Positions 8,891-18,531 are shown, numbered from the stretch's first letter. The stretch: 64,000 bases of DNA from Akkermansia muciniphila (GCF_040616545.1 NZ_CP156688.1:1116001-1180000); one strand, 5' to 3'. Numbers and translations are program-made. The notes: a model not told the origin generated them from the sequence alone.

Positions 8891-9559
8891 TTACCGCCGT
8901 CTGCGCATCATCAGGGCAGCCAAGCCAAGCAGGCTCAGCGTAGCGGTGGCGGGTTCGGGAACCACCAGGTTGAAATCGTCGCCCAGGAGGGGAGTGATGT
9001 ACCAGTCATAGCCTTCGGCAGCGGCTTCCTCCTGTGAGCCGAAGAAGAACTGCATGTCGTCTCCCACCACTCCCGGGTACAGGGCCAGTTCGCCTGTCGT
9101 CACGTTCCGGAACGCAAACAGGGAAAATTCGGCAGAGGAATCATCATTGGTGATCAGCAGCACAATAGGCTTTCCTTCCAGTCCTGAGGCTACGGTGCCG
9201 GAAAGGGAGAACTGGCCGTTATTGGTGATGGCGCCGGGATATTCCGGAGAGACGGCGGAAAGGCTGCTGGCGAAACTCTGCCTGATTTCCACCATCTGGC
9301 TGTAGCTCAACTGGTCCACGGGCGTGTTGTCCCTGGACCATTGGATGTTTCCGTTGACCAGGTCAAAGGACCATGTACTGCTGGTCAAATGGCCGAGCAT
9401 GGCGGACCCGTTTGCCAGAGAATGTCCGGAAGCGTCAAAAATGGGCGTAACGGGGGCGTCTCCGTAGTCGTTTTCATTATAAACGGAGAGAGTCGTAGCG
9501 GAGGCGGCTCCGGTCAGGACCAGGCCGGCGGCGGCGCACAGCAGGAAGGAATGTTTCAT
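8891..9559 (-). CDS. PEP-CTERM sorting-domain secreted protein
   Basis: A 222-residue exported protein. It has an N-terminal signal peptide (MKHSFLLCAAAGLVLTGAASA) and a C-terminal PEP-CTERM tail: VPEPATATLSLLGLAALM then an Arg cluster at the very end. In other Gram-negatives such tails direct processing by exosortase and anchoring or export with extracellular polysaccharide. The central region (about 25-195) is rich in Ser, Gly, Asp and aromatics and looks like a beta-rich extracellular domain. I recognise no enzymatic motif. Its own terminator sits downstream, and 15 bases separate it from the upstream secreted-protein gene on the same strand, so they may be co-transcribed. Surface role inferred. 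Confidence 0.82.
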   Translation of the reverse strand: MKHSFLLCAAAGLVLTGAASATTLSVYNENDYGDAPVTPIFDASGHSLANGSAMLGHLTSSTWSFDLVNGNIQWSRDNTPVDQLSYSQMVEIRQSFASSLSAVSPEYPGAITNNGQFSLSGTVASGLEGKPIVLLITNDDSSAEFSLFAFRNVTTGELALYPGVVGDDMQFFFGSQEEAAAEGYDWYITPLLGDDFNLVVPEPATATLSLLGLAALMMRRRR

Positions 9560-9573
9560 TATGGTAATAATAG

Positions 9574-10605
9574 TTACTGGGGATTGGACAAGGTAGTTGC
9601 CTGGACAGTCGTACAGGCGGGCAGCCTGGTGCCGGAAAGGATGTTCAGAATGCCTTCCACCACCGTGGAGGATACGTTTTCACCCGTGTTTTTGTTTTTC
9701 CATTGGCTGGAGGAGGAATCGTAATAACACGGCTCCAGGGGGCCTCCCGCAGTGAGGGGCACGTAAACCACGTCGCCGGAAGGGTCGGGCAGGGTGGTGT
9801 GGAGGGACATGCTGTGAAGCGTCTGGGGGACGGCCAGCCCCGTATGGAGCAGCGTGCCTTCCTGGGAGAGCTGGAGCTTCTGGTGATTCTGCACCACCTC
9901 CCCAATGACGAAGGCCTGCACGTCATTGCCCGCTTTCCGGACGACTTTGAGAGGTTCATGGTTGAACACGGGGAGAAGGCCCATGTCGTCCCGGGAGCCG
10001 CGGCGCATCCATTTGTTGTCCGCCGCGGAGTGGTAAACTGCAATCTGGATGGTGGGGGATGTGGAAATATAAACGGAATCCGCCGTGCCGGAAGTGCCGC
10101 TCTTCAGGCTGAACGTATTGTCCGCGCCCAGAACGTCGTTCAGGGTACGCGCCTTGCGCAGGACGTAGGAAACGGGCTTGGTGTTTTTAACCAAGTCCGC
10201 CGTGATTTTATCGTCCACGGTTACTTTATTCCCCGTCCAGGAGGGAGCGGGCTTTTTCCAGGCATCCCTGTTGAGGGGAAGGGCCATCGCCTCGTCTCCG
10301 AAAATGAGTTCCAGAACATAAGCGGAATCCGCATCCATCAGGTCATTGAAATTAACGTCCGGGTCCGTGATGGTGATTTTATTACCGGAAACGGTAATGT
10401 TGCCTTCCTCAAGCGTGTGCCGCATCAGGGCTTCCGGATGCACCCCCAGCCCCAGGTACCCGGTGGTCTTGGCGTGCAGGTCCGTCTGGATGTAGCCGCA
10501 GGGTGTGCTGTAAGCCGTTTCCGCATGGACGGAAGCGGCCGTTCCCGACAACAGGGCGCAGGCGCAGAAAGAGGCTGGCAGGCAATGTACCGGATTCATG
10601 AACAT
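9574..10605 (-). CDS. uncharacterised secreted protein (TIGR02597-like verrucomicrobial family)
   Basis: A 343-residue protein with a signal peptide (about 1-28, ending SVHA). After cleavage it begins AYSTPCGYIQTDL, resembling the 'PVGYV' opening of a family of exported proteins I recall from Verrucomicrobia (TIGR02597-like). That match is from memory and should be treated as tentative. The body is Thr/Asp/Val-rich, apparently all-beta, with repeated short strands (NITVSGNKITIT, NKVTVDDKITAD). There is no PEP-CTERM tail and no catalytic motif that I can name. The upstream 80 bases are AT-rich, fitting a promoter region. It probably shares a transcript with the PEP-CTERM gene 15 bases downstream. 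Confidence 0.6.
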   Translation of the reverse strand: MFMNPVHCLPASFCACALLSGTAASVHAETAYSTPCGYIQTDLHAKTTGYLGLGVHPEALMRHTLEEGNITVSGNKITITDPDVNFNDLMDADSAYVLELIFGDEAMALPLNRDAWKKPAPSWTGNKVTVDDKITADLVKNTKPVSYVLRKARTLNDVLGADNTFSLKSGTSGTADSVYISTSPTIQIAVYHSAADNKWMRRGSRDDMGLLPVFNHEPLKVVRKAGNDVQAFVIGEVVQNHQKLQLSQEGTLLHTGLAVPQTLHSMSLHTTLPDPSGDVVYVPLTAGGPLEPCYYDSSSSQWKNKNTGENVSSTVVEGILNILSGTRLPACTTVQATTLSNPQ

Positions 10606-10868
10606 TAAATCATTAAGAGGAAAGGGAATGATTTGTCAATTAAGAAAGGAAAAAACATTCCGATTTTTTAATTTTATTTGTTAGAGAGTGTGTTCCGGAG
10701 GGAGAAGGCATGGCGGCTTCTGCCGGCAGCCGGGAACACGGAAAACGCTGGAATCGTTGATTTCAGACGTGCCCGCGGCATTTTCCGCCGCTGTCCGGAA
10801 TGCAAGGCTGTCCGGAGAGTTTTTCTCCCTTCACCGGGAGGTTTCCTGTGCCGCGCGTAGTTCTGCCC

Positions 10869-13800
10869 TTAAGGCGCGTTTTCCCCTTCCCGGGAGATTT
10901 TCAGACGCAGGAAGCGCCTCCGGGGGCCTTCCGCGTTCATGGGAACGGTATCCCGGAAGGTGGCGGAGCTTTTGCCCTCCGTCTCCACTTCCGTTATTTC
11001 CGTCCAGGTGCGGAGGTCTTCAGAGGCTTCCACCAGATGCCTGATTCCCGTGGCTTCCGGATTGACGGGCCAGTCCAGCGCCAGAAAAGTGCCGCCGCCC
11101 GCTTCCTCCGTGGAAACCTGCACCACGCTCCCGCAGGGTTTGAGAGGGTCCAGGCCCGTGGCGTATTTCAGCAGGTTGGGAATGCCGTCCCCCGCAGGGG
11201 AGTCATTGGGCCCCGTCTGGTCCGTGTCTGGGTCACGGGAGGTGATTTCATCCTCTTTCCATTCATCCCAGGTGCGTTTTTGCCCCCGTTGAACCACGGT
11301 AGCGGAGCGGACGGTTCCAAAGGAGGAAAAGGAGAATCCGGCCGTGCGGGAGCTTTCCCCGGGATTGGCCGCTACGGCAATGGATACGGTTCCATTACCC
11401 GTTTCCGCTCCTTGCATTCCGGTGATGTTCACCCAGTCCGCCGTTTTGGAAACGGTCCACGCGGCATCACAGGTGACGGAGAAAATGGCCGTTCCCCCGT
11501 TTTTGGGAAGAACGTGGGCGCCGGGGGACACGGCCAGGGCGGGAGCCCTGCCGGACTGGATGATGGTGACCACGGCCGGCTGGACGCCGGGAACGGTAAC
11601 GGTGATGGCGCCGGTGCGTTCTCCCGCGCCTTCCCAGCGGTCCGCGCTGTACGTGAACGTGCCGTTTCCGGAGCCGGAAACCGGAGAAACGGTGATCCAG
11701 TCTGCGGAGGAGGAGACTGTCCAGGAATCATCACTGGAGACGGTGAACGTGGCGGCCGTCACTCCTTCCGCCTCCACGCGGATGGTTTGGGCGGCGGGAA
11801 CGTCCAGGGAGGGGAGGAATTCACCATGCGGAATGCGGAGGAAGAAGATATTCTCATCCCCATTGAGCCCTTCATATAGTACGCCGATGTGGCCGTCTCC
11901 CGCCTCGCATATGTCGGAATAGCCGGCGCAGGGGCGGGAATCATAGAGAACCTGGCGGTTCGCGGGCCACGTGGCGCCTTCGTCAAAGGAGGCTTTGAGG
12001 GTCATCAGGGCGCGGGGGGCGGCGGTTTTGGCGGGGTTGGAGAAGAGAAGGGCCCTGCCGATGTTCCCGGAGTTTTCCACGGCAAGCTGGCTGGCCTGGC
12101 AGGCGGCGGGCTCCGGCAGCGCTTTCAGGTTGGTGGCGTGGGCTGTCCACGTTTTCCCCATGTCGTCCGTCGTGAAGACTTTTCTGTAGCCGCTCTTGTT
12201 TTCATTGCGGGCGTTGAGCATCAGGCGCCCGTCGCTCAGCTCCGTGACCACGCATTCGCTGGAGCTGGCCCCGATGCCGAGCGTGCCGGATTTTCCGGTA
12301 TCCTCGCTGATCCAGGTCTGGCCGCGGTCCAGGGAATAAATGATGCAGGACTGGGGCGTGCCCGCGCCGCTGGTACCCGTCCATATCTGGGAGGGGAAGA
12401 CAATGGGGCGCACGCCATTGACCGTTTTTTTCATCGTAATGCCGTGGCCCGGGCCCTGGAAGAAGGATTTCCAGGCCCTGTTCTTGATGTCCCCGTTAAT
12501 GCTCCGGGGCTTCGTTTTCACGAACTCCCCGGTATCCGGGTCTGCGGACCCCCATGTCTGGCCGTTATCCGTGCTGTATGCCACTACGTACTGGACGGTT
12601 TCCAGGCTTTCCACATCCACGTTGGCCTTGGAGGAGGCCAGCCCGTGCCTGGCGATGCCTGCCACCCACAGGGTGCCGTTGACTTCATCCAGCAGGATGC
12701 AGGGGTCGCTGACGCCGTAGCCGGAGTTGTAATCATTGGCGGAATTGCCCGTGGGGTTGAAGTTGACGGCCACGTTGACGGGCGTCCAGGTGCGGCCGTT
12801 GTCCGTGGAGCGGCTGCACCCCGTGTCAATATTGGCCTGCATGTCGTTCCGGCCGTCGTAGCGGATGTCAAAGACGGAGACCAGGTCTCCGTTCCTGGCG
12901 CGCACAATGCCCGGAATGCGGAATTTCCTGGAGGTCTTTCCTTCCGTGGGTCCCCCGTAAACGGGGTCGTTCGCCTTGGCGATGGCATAGCCTATCCGCT
13001 GCCGGGCCGTCACTCCGCCGGTAACATCCGTCGTTTCCCCGTCCACGGTAACGGAGGCGATTCTGGCGCCCACCTTGTGGTCCATGCTGGCGGAATCCTT
13101 GAGTTTGACGCTGACCCAGAAGTAGTATTGCTGGCCGTCCGTGAGCGCCCCCGGAGTGACGGAGAAGGTCATGACGGGGGCCGGCGGCTGGGCGGGGCTG
13201 GCCAGGATGCCGGGGGAGCTCATGGCGCCGTGGCCGCTGCTGCCGTAGGCGGGTGTGGAGTAAATGTTGTTGGCGTCCCCGGTGTAAAGAGAGACGCTTT
13301 CAATGTCTCCCAGGTCATCGGACGGGCCCATGTCCACGGTGACGGCCATGCCGGCATAAGTGGAGGGAGTTTCCGTCAGGGAAAAACGGAGAATGCCGTT
13401 GGCCTCCATGCGGATCATGGCGGGCCACGCTTCTGCCGCGCTGGAAAAAGGCTTGAATTCGGAAAAGGCCAGATCATCCAGGAGGACACCTGTATTGGCG
13501 GGGGCCTCGCAACGGAAGATCAGGACGGCAGTGCCGGAAGGGATGGTTCCCGTCACCTGCTGGGTCATGGGGTTGCCGCCCGTTTTCAGGGAGGAGCCGT
13601 CCGCAACCAGGGTTTCCTTCCCTTCCCGGTCCGCGGCATGGATGGTGAAGGAGAAGGGATTGGCGGACGTCCAGCGTTCCCCCGTCAGGGAAAGCATTTT
13701 TTTAACGGCCAGGGGAGCAGGCAGGGTCAGCGTGGCCGTGCTTTTCGTCCCCGCACCCAGGCCTATGAGCCGCAGGCAGTTGGGCTGGGAAGACCAGCGG

Positions 13801-14000
13801 TTATTGGCAATGGCGGCATGGCCGCTTTCCGCCGTCATGGTTCCCAGCGCGGTCGTAAGGGAGGTGAATCCGCCCGTCTGGAAGGAATCAAAGTTTTCAG
13901 AAACGGCCTCGTCCGCCCGCAGCGCCATGACGGAGCCCAGGTACAGGAAAAACAGGATGGCGGCGGTGAAAGTGCGGCGGAGAGTGTGGAAGACGTTCAT
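10869..14000 (-). CDS. secreted multidomain sialidase (GH33-type, BNR/Asp-box repeats, BACON-like domains)
   Basis: A 1043-residue exported exo-alpha-sialidase that should release terminal sialic acid from glycoproteins. Layout: signal peptide (about 1-30), N-terminal beta-sandwich (about 33-190), a second beta domain (to about 330), a six-bladed propeller starting at the FRIP arginine motif (RKFRIPGIVRARNGD, about residue 360), two tandem BACON-like repeats (about 735-905; each has a WTVS..ADW pattern), and a C-terminal region beginning with a Ca-binding-like segment (DPDTDQTGPNDSPAGDG) common in verrucomicrobial secreted enzymes. Asp boxes are visible: STDNGRTW, STDNGQTW, SLDRGQTW, TTDDMGKTW, SFDEGATW. 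BACON domains are thought to bind mucin or glycans. No PEP-CTERM tail is present. Confidence 0.92.
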   Translation of the reverse strand: MNVFHTLRRTFTAAILFFLYLGSVMALRADEAVSENFDSFQTGGFTSLTTALGTMTAESGHAAIANNRWSSQPNCLRLIGLGAGTKSTATLTLPAPLAVKKMLSLTGERWTSANPFSFTIHAADREGKETLVADGSSLKTGGNPMTQQVTGTIPSGTAVLIFRCEAPANTGVLLDDLAFSEFKPFSSAAEAWPAMIRMEANGILRFSLTETPSTYAGMAVTVDMGPSDDLGDIESVSLYTGDANNIYSTPAYGSSGHGAMSSPGILASPAQPPAPVMTFSVTPGALTDGQQYYFWVSVKLKDSASMDHKVGARIASVTVDGETTDVTGGVTARQRIGYAIAKANDPVYGGPTEGKTSRKFRIPGIVRARNGDLVSVFDIRYDGRNDMQANIDTGCSRSTDNGRTWTPVNVAVNFNPTGNSANDYNSGYGVSDPCILLDEVNGTLWVAGIARHGLASSKANVDVESLETVQYVVAYSTDNGQTWGSADPDTGEFVKTKPRSINGDIKNRAWKSFFQGPGHGITMKKTVNGVRPIVFPSQIWTGTSGAGTPQSCIIYSLDRGQTWISEDTGKSGTLGIGASSSECVVTELSDGRLMLNARNENKSGYRKVFTTDDMGKTWTAHATNLKALPEPAACQASQLAVENSGNIGRALLFSNPAKTAAPRALMTLKASFDEGATWPANRQVLYDSRPCAGYSDICEAGDGHIGVLYEGLNGDENIFFLRIPHGEFLPSLDVPAAQTIRVEAEGVTAATFTVSSDDSWTVSSSADWITVSPVSGSGNGTFTYSADRWEGAGERTGAITVTVPGVQPAVVTIIQSGRAPALAVSPGAHVLPKNGGTAIFSVTCDAAWTVSKTADWVNITGMQGAETGNGTVSIAVAANPGESSRTAGFSFSSFGTVRSATVVQRGQKRTWDEWKEDEITSRDPDTDQTGPNDSPAGDGIPNLLKYATGLDPLKPCGSVVQVSTEEAGGGTFLALDWPVNPEATGIRHLVEASEDLRTWTEITEVETEGKSSATFRDTVPMNAEGPRRRFLRLKISREGENAP

Positions 14001-14184
14001 GGTGAAAAGGGAAAAAAGATTCCAAGAGTACGTGATAGCGGAAAGGGTGGAGAAAGAAAACAGAAATGGGAAAGTGCGGGGGAAATTAATAAAATTTTAA
14101 CGTTTTTTCTGGTCTGTTTTATTTGCGCTGCGAACGTGGTTCCATTAAAGTGAATCTGTTTAAAAGACGGAGACCCCCTTTTTC

Positions 14185-16860
14185 ATGTTTTCAGAAGCGC
14201 ATTCGGACAGCCAGCGGGCAGACAGGATTCTGGCCTCCATCCGGAGGGAGGAATCCCGCCCCGGCCGCGGCCTGTTGAAAATCTTCTTCGGCATGGCGCC
14301 GGGGGTGGGAAAGACGTACGCCATGCTGGAGGCGGCCATTCAGGCGGCGGACAAGGGCGTGCAGGTCATGACAGGCGTGGCGGAATCCCATGGCCGGGAG
14401 GATACGATGCGCCTTATCGGCAGGCTGCCGCGCCTCCCCATGAAAAAAGTGGTTTACCGGGGCGTGGAGATGGAGGAGTTTGATCTGGAGGAGGCGCTGC
14501 GCATCAAGCCCCAGCTCATTCTGGTGGACGAGCTGGCGCATACCAACGTCCCCGGAATGCGCCACAGGAAGCGCTACCAGGACGTGGAGGATTTGCTGGC
14601 CGCAGGCATAGACGTTTACACCACGCTGAACGTGCAGCATCTGGAAAGCCGTTCCGATACCGTGCATGACATTACCGCCGCTCCCGTGCAGGAAACCGTG
14701 CCGGATTCCGTGCTGGCGGAGGCGGACTGCATCCAGCTGGTGGACATTACGCCGGACCAGCTGCGGACGCGCCTTCAGGAAGGGAAGGTGTACAGCGCTC
14801 CCCAGGCTTCCGCCGCCCTGGACCATTTTTTCAAGGAGTCCAACCTGACGGCTCTCCGGGAGCTGGCCCTGCGCATCATGGCGGAGAAGGTGGACCATGA
14901 GCTGACGGAGGTGCGCACCATCTCCGGGGACCGCTCCATCTGGCGCAGTGGGGAACGGCTGATGGTGGCGGTGGGGCCCAGCCCGTTTTCCGCCCGGCTG
15001 GTGCGGTGGACTCGCCGCATGGCCTACGCCCTGAACGCTCCGTGGATTGCACTTTCCGTGGATACGGGCGTGCCGCTGTCCCCCGAACAGCAGCAGCGGC
15101 TGGACGCCAATCTGGAACTGGCGCGGCGGCTGGGGGCGGAGGTGGTCGTGATGCCCGGCTCCGACCTGGCGGAAACGCTGCTCCGCATGGCCTTTTTAAG
15201 AAACGTCAGCCAGATTGTAGTGGGAAAACCGCAGGAGACCTACCTGTGGGGGCTGGTGCGGCCCATGTCCCTGGTGGACAAACTGGTGAAGGGGAGCGAC
15301 CAGATTGACATTTACGTGGTTCCCGCCGCTCCCGGCCCGGTCCGGAACCGGTGGAAGAGCTGGCACCGTGAAACGGAAAAATATGGCCGGGATTACTGGC
15401 TGGCCGCAGGCGTAACGGCGGCGGTCACGGGCCTGGGGCTGTTGATGGCGGCGTTTACGGGATATTTTGCGCCGGGTTTTCTTTACCTGGCCGGCGTGGT
15501 GGGGCTGGGATTTTTCATCCGCTCCCGGTGGGCCATGCTGATGGCCGCCGCGCTGAGCGCCCTGCTGTGGAACCTGCTGTTCATCCCCCCGGTTCTGACC
15601 TTCAAGATAGAGCGGCTGGATGACGCCCTGCTGTGCGTGTTTTTCTTCCTGGTGGCCCTGTCCACCGGGCGTCTTACATCACGGCTGAGGGTGCGGGAGC
15701 AGGAGGAGCGGGAGCGTGAAAAGAAGACGAACGCCCTGTTCCTGTACTCGCGCGCGCTTGCCTCCGCGGCGGATGTTCCGTCCCTGATTTCCGTGGCCGT
15801 GGGCCAGATGAGCCAGATCATGGGGGTGCGCCTGGCGGCCATGACGCCGGAAGACAGCGGCAGGCTGAAAATTTGGGAGCCCGGCGGAGCTTTTCCCATG
15901 GATGAGAAGGAATGGAGCGTGGCGGCCTGGTGCATGGAGCACCGCCGTCCCGCAGGCAGGTTTACGGATACGCTCCCGGTGGCGGAAGGATTTTACCTCC
16001 CCATGATATCCGGGGAACGCTGCATGGGCGTGCTTGGCGTGAGACCGGGGGAAGGGGAGCGCCTTACGGCCGGACAGAAGGATTTGCTGGAAAGCATGGG
16101 CGCGCAGCTGGCCATGGCGCTGGAGCGCGAAGAATTGCGGGCGGAACGGGCGCGTACGCGGCTCATGGAGGAATCTGAAAAACTGCACCGTTCCCTGCTG
16201 GACAGCGTTTCCCATGAGTTCAAGACGCCTCTGGCCGTGATTGAGGGCGGCTGTGAGAAGCTGGCCGGGCGCGCCGCGTCCGCGCCGGAGGAACGGGAGG
16301 AGTACGGGGAAATCCTGCTGGCCGCGCGCCGCCTGCGCCGTCTGGTGAAGAATCTTCTGGACGTGAGCCGCCTGGAATCCGGCGCCCTGAAACCCAGACT
16401 GGACTGGTGCGACCTGGGGGACGTGATTGAAGGGGCGCTGGCCGCCACCAGGGAGGCGCGCCGTAACCATCCCGTGTCCGTCGCCCTGCCGCCGGATTAT
16501 CCGCTGGTGAAGGCGGATTTCTCCCTGATGGAGCAGGTGCTGGTCAATCTGCTGCTGAATGCCTGCGTTCATACTCCTGCGGGAACCCCCATTACGCTGA
16601 AGGGCGGAGCCGATCCCGCGCGCGGCCAGGTCTGGCTGGATGTCCATGACCTGGGGCCGGGCATTCCCCCCGAACGGGCGGAAACCATATTTGAACGTTT
16701 CCGGACGACGCGGCCCGGCGGCCTGGGCCTGGGGCTTCCCATCGTGCGCGGTTTCATGGAGGCCCAGCATGGGGCCGTCTCCCTGGTGCCCGTTTCCGCC
16801 GGAACCTGTTTCCGCCTTGTCTTTCCCCTGGTGGAGCATGATCATGTTCCTGAAGAATAA
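14185..16860 (+). CDS. kdpD: osmosensitive K+ channel sensor histidine kinase KdpD
   Basis: An 891-residue sensor kinase controlling the high-affinity potassium pump. Domain order matches E. coli KdpD in kind and length: KdpD domain with Walker A (GMAPGVGKTYAML, about 32-44) and Walker B-like LILVDELAHTN, a universal-stress-protein-like domain (about 250-380), four transmembrane segments (about 405-500), a GAF-like region, then HisKA and HATPase. The phospho-acceptor is the His of SVSHEFKTPL (about H677). ATP-binding boxes follow: N-box NLLLNACVH, G1 VHDLGPGIPPE and G2 GLGLGLPIV. It is the first gene of the locus and is followed 15 bases later by kdpE. The sensor genes precede the pump genes here, unlike the E. 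coli order. Confidence 0.96.
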   Translation: MFSEAHSDSQRADRILASIRREESRPGRGLLKIFFGMAPGVGKTYAMLEAAIQAADKGVQVMTGVAESHGREDTMRLIGRLPRLPMKKVVYRGVEMEEFDLEEALRIKPQLILVDELAHTNVPGMRHRKRYQDVEDLLAAGIDVYTTLNVQHLESRSDTVHDITAAPVQETVPDSVLAEADCIQLVDITPDQLRTRLQEGKVYSAPQASAALDHFFKESNLTALRELALRIMAEKVDHELTEVRTISGDRSIWRSGERLMVAVGPSPFSARLVRWTRRMAYALNAPWIALSVDTGVPLSPEQQQRLDANLELARRLGAEVVVMPGSDLAETLLRMAFLRNVSQIVVGKPQETYLWGLVRPMSLVDKLVKGSDQIDIYVVPAAPGPVRNRWKSWHRETEKYGRDYWLAAGVTAAVTGLGLLMAAFTGYFAPGFLYLAGVVGLGFFIRSRWAMLMAAALSALLWNLLFIPPVLTFKIERLDDALLCVFFFLVALSTGRLTSRLRVREQEEREREKKTNALFLYSRALASAADVPSLISVAVGQMSQIMGVRLAAMTPEDSGRLKIWEPGGAFPMDEKEWSVAAWCMEHRRPAGRFTDTLPVAEGFYLPMISGERCMGVLGVRPGEGERLTAGQKDLLESMGAQLAMALEREELRAERARTRLMEESEKLHRSLLDSVSHEFKTPLAVIEGGCEKLAGRAASAPEEREEYGEILLAARRLRRLVKNLLDVSRLESGALKPRLDWCDLGDVIEGALAATREARRNHPVSVALPPDYPLVKADFSLMEQVLVNLLLNACVHTPAGTPITLKGGADPARGQVWLDVHDLGPGIPPERAETIFERFRTTRPGGLGLGLPIVRGFMEAQHGAVSLVPVSAGTCFRLVFPLVEHDHVPEE

Positions 16861-16875
16861 ATACCCCCCTGCCTG

Positions 16876-17574
16876 ATGAGCGACCTTCCCGCAGATATCC
16901 TGATTATTGATGACGAACGGCAGATACGCCGTCTTCTGAACCTCACGCTGGCCGGGGCAGGCTACCATGTCCGCGAGTGTGAGAACGGACAACTGGGCCT
17001 GAGCGAGACCGCGCTGAAACGGCCTGACGCCATTATTCTGGACCTGGGCCTTCCGGACATCAGCGGCCTGGAAGTATTGAAACAGCTTCGGGAATGGACT
17101 CAGGTGCCCATTCTGATCCTGACGGCCTGGGACAGGGAGGATGAGAAGGTGGACGCCCTAGACGCCGGGGCGGACGATTACCTGACCAAGCCGTTCAGCG
17201 GCCGTGAATTGCTGGCGCGCCTGCGCGTGATGCTGCGGCGCAACCGTCCGGACAGGGAGCCCTCCGTGTTCCGGCTGGGATCCATTGTCGTGGACCTGAG
17301 TTCCCGGCGCGTGGAGAAGGGGAAGGAGGAAATCCACCTGACCTCCAAGGAATACGGCATTCTGCGCCTGCTGTTGCTTCACCAGGGTAAGGTGATGACC
17401 CACCGCCAGCTGCTCCGTGAAATCTGGGGCCCCCAGCATGAGGAAGATACGCACTACCTCCGGGTGCACATTGCCCACCTGCGGCAGAAGCTGGGGGATT
17501 CCGATCCGGAAAACCGCATCATCCGCGCGGAATCCGGCCTGGGGTACAGGATTGTGGCAGACGGGGCTGAATAA
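16876..17574 (+). CDS. kdpE: KdpE response regulator (OmpR/PhoB type)
   Basis: A 232-residue response regulator that, phosphorylated by KdpD, activates the kdp pump genes. The receiver domain (about 6-120) shows the acidic pair IIDDERQ, the phospho-acceptor in ILDLGLPD (about D56), Thr in ILTAWD and the Lys of DYLTKPF. The C-terminal winged-helix domain (about 130-230) has the OmpR-type pattern LTSKEYGILRLLLLHQGKV, REIWGP and THYLRVHIAHLRQKLG. It is separated from kdpD by 15 bases and is almost certainly co-transcribed with it. About 150 bases then precede the outer-membrane barrel gene. Confidence 0.96.
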   Translation: MSDLPADILIIDDERQIRRLLNLTLAGAGYHVRECENGQLGLSETALKRPDAIILDLGLPDISGLEVLKQLREWTQVPILILTAWDREDEKVDALDAGADDYLTKPFSGRELLARLRVMLRRNRPDREPSVFRLGSIVVDLSSRRVEKGKEEIHLTSKEYGILRLLLLHQGKVMTHRQLLREIWGPQHEEDTHYLRVHIAHLRQKLGDSDPENRIIRAESGLGYRIVADGAE

Positions 17575-17728
17575 TTCTTTTTTCCATTCCCGCGGGCCGG
17601 GAAAAATTGCGGCGTTCCAACCGTGGCATCCGGAAAAATATATTTTTTCATAACGGTTGCAGGGCATGGCTTAACTTCACGCAGGTCAATATGCTGTGTA
17701 GGATTCAGGACGTATTCGATACGTCTTT

Positions 17729-18508
17729 ATGAAGATTACACACATCGCAAGAAACATAGGGGCCGCAGCCCTGGGCTGCGCCATGATAACAGGAACCGCC
17801 TGCATGGGCGGAGAAACGTCTTTCCCGGCTGCTCCCTCCCTGGCGAGAGTACAGGAGGCCGCCATACCCTCCACGGACACAGACTGGGCCTTTTCCCTTT
17901 CCGCGGGGTGGTCCAGCAAATATGTGACGGAAGGGCTGGACTGCCTGCCGGGCAGCGGCATTTGGGAAGTGGCTCCGAGCATTTCCTGGAAGGACCTTAC
18001 GCTCAGCGCCTGGTACGCCGGAGGGGATTCCGCCAATTACGATGAACTGGACCTGGTGCTGGGCTACGCCTGGAAGCTGGGAAAGTGGACCGTCAATCCC
18101 TGGTATGAGCACCAGTTCTATTTCACGCAGGATTACAATGTAGCCAATCCGGCTCTGACCGTCTCCTATGCCGTGACGGACTGGCTGACCGTGGGAGCGG
18201 AAACCCAGGTAAAAGTGGAGCATCAGGATTTTGAAGCCTATTACAGCGCCTTTGTGCAGCTGGAATGGTCCCCTCTGGAAAACGTGACCGTGGCCCCCAT
18301 GGTCAGGTACGGGTATAACGGCGGTTATAACGTGGACTATGATGACGGCTCCAACTGCATTGACTGGAGCCTGGGCGTGACGTGGCGGTTTGCGGAACAT
18401 TATTCGCTTTCCGGCTCCGTCAACTATTCCCAGGCGGCCACGGTGCTGCGCCGCAGGGACGCCGGGGACGAGTTCTGGGTGGGCTTCCGCCTGGGCGTGG
18501 AATTCTAA
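17729..18508 (+). CDS. outer-membrane beta-barrel protein inside the kdp locus
   Basis: A 259-residue exported protein with a signal peptide (about 1-26) whose body is a series of amphipathic, aromatic-rich strands: FSLSAGWSSKYVTEGLD, LTLSAWYAGG, ELDLVLGYAWKLGKW and others, ending in a strand with a terminal aromatic (FRLGVEF). These are the marks of an outer-membrane barrel. The opening strand resembles small putative porins of the TorF/MipA-like type, but I cannot assign a family firmly. It lies between the KdpDE sensor genes and the KdpABC pump genes and has its own terminator-like hairpin, so a potassium- or osmolarity-linked porin is an attractive inference. Substrate is unknown. Confidence 0.72.
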   Translation: MKITHIARNIGAAALGCAMITGTACMGGETSFPAAPSLARVQEAAIPSTDTDWAFSLSAGWSSKYVTEGLDCLPGSGIWEVAPSISWKDLTLSAWYAGGDSANYDELDLVLGYAWKLGKWTVNPWYEHQFYFTQDYNVANPALTVSYAVTDWLTVGAETQVKVEHQDFEAYYSAFVQLEWSPLENVTVAPMVRYGYNGGYNVDYDDGSNCIDWSLGVTWRFAEHYSLSGSVNYSQAATVLRRRDAGDEFWVGFRLGVEF

Positions 18509-18531
18509 CGGCGTACGGACGGCATGAAAAC

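Noticed and set aside
11889-14153. A 754-codon plus-strand frame opposite the sialidase
   Set aside because: Antisense of a gene with five Asp boxes and a FRIP motif; no domains in the translation.
14100-14184. A c-di-AMP riboswitch or clear KdpE box upstream of kdpD
   Set aside because: I could not find a conserved riboswitch core or a direct-repeat KdpE site; only a weak TTGCGC/TAAAGT pair is present.
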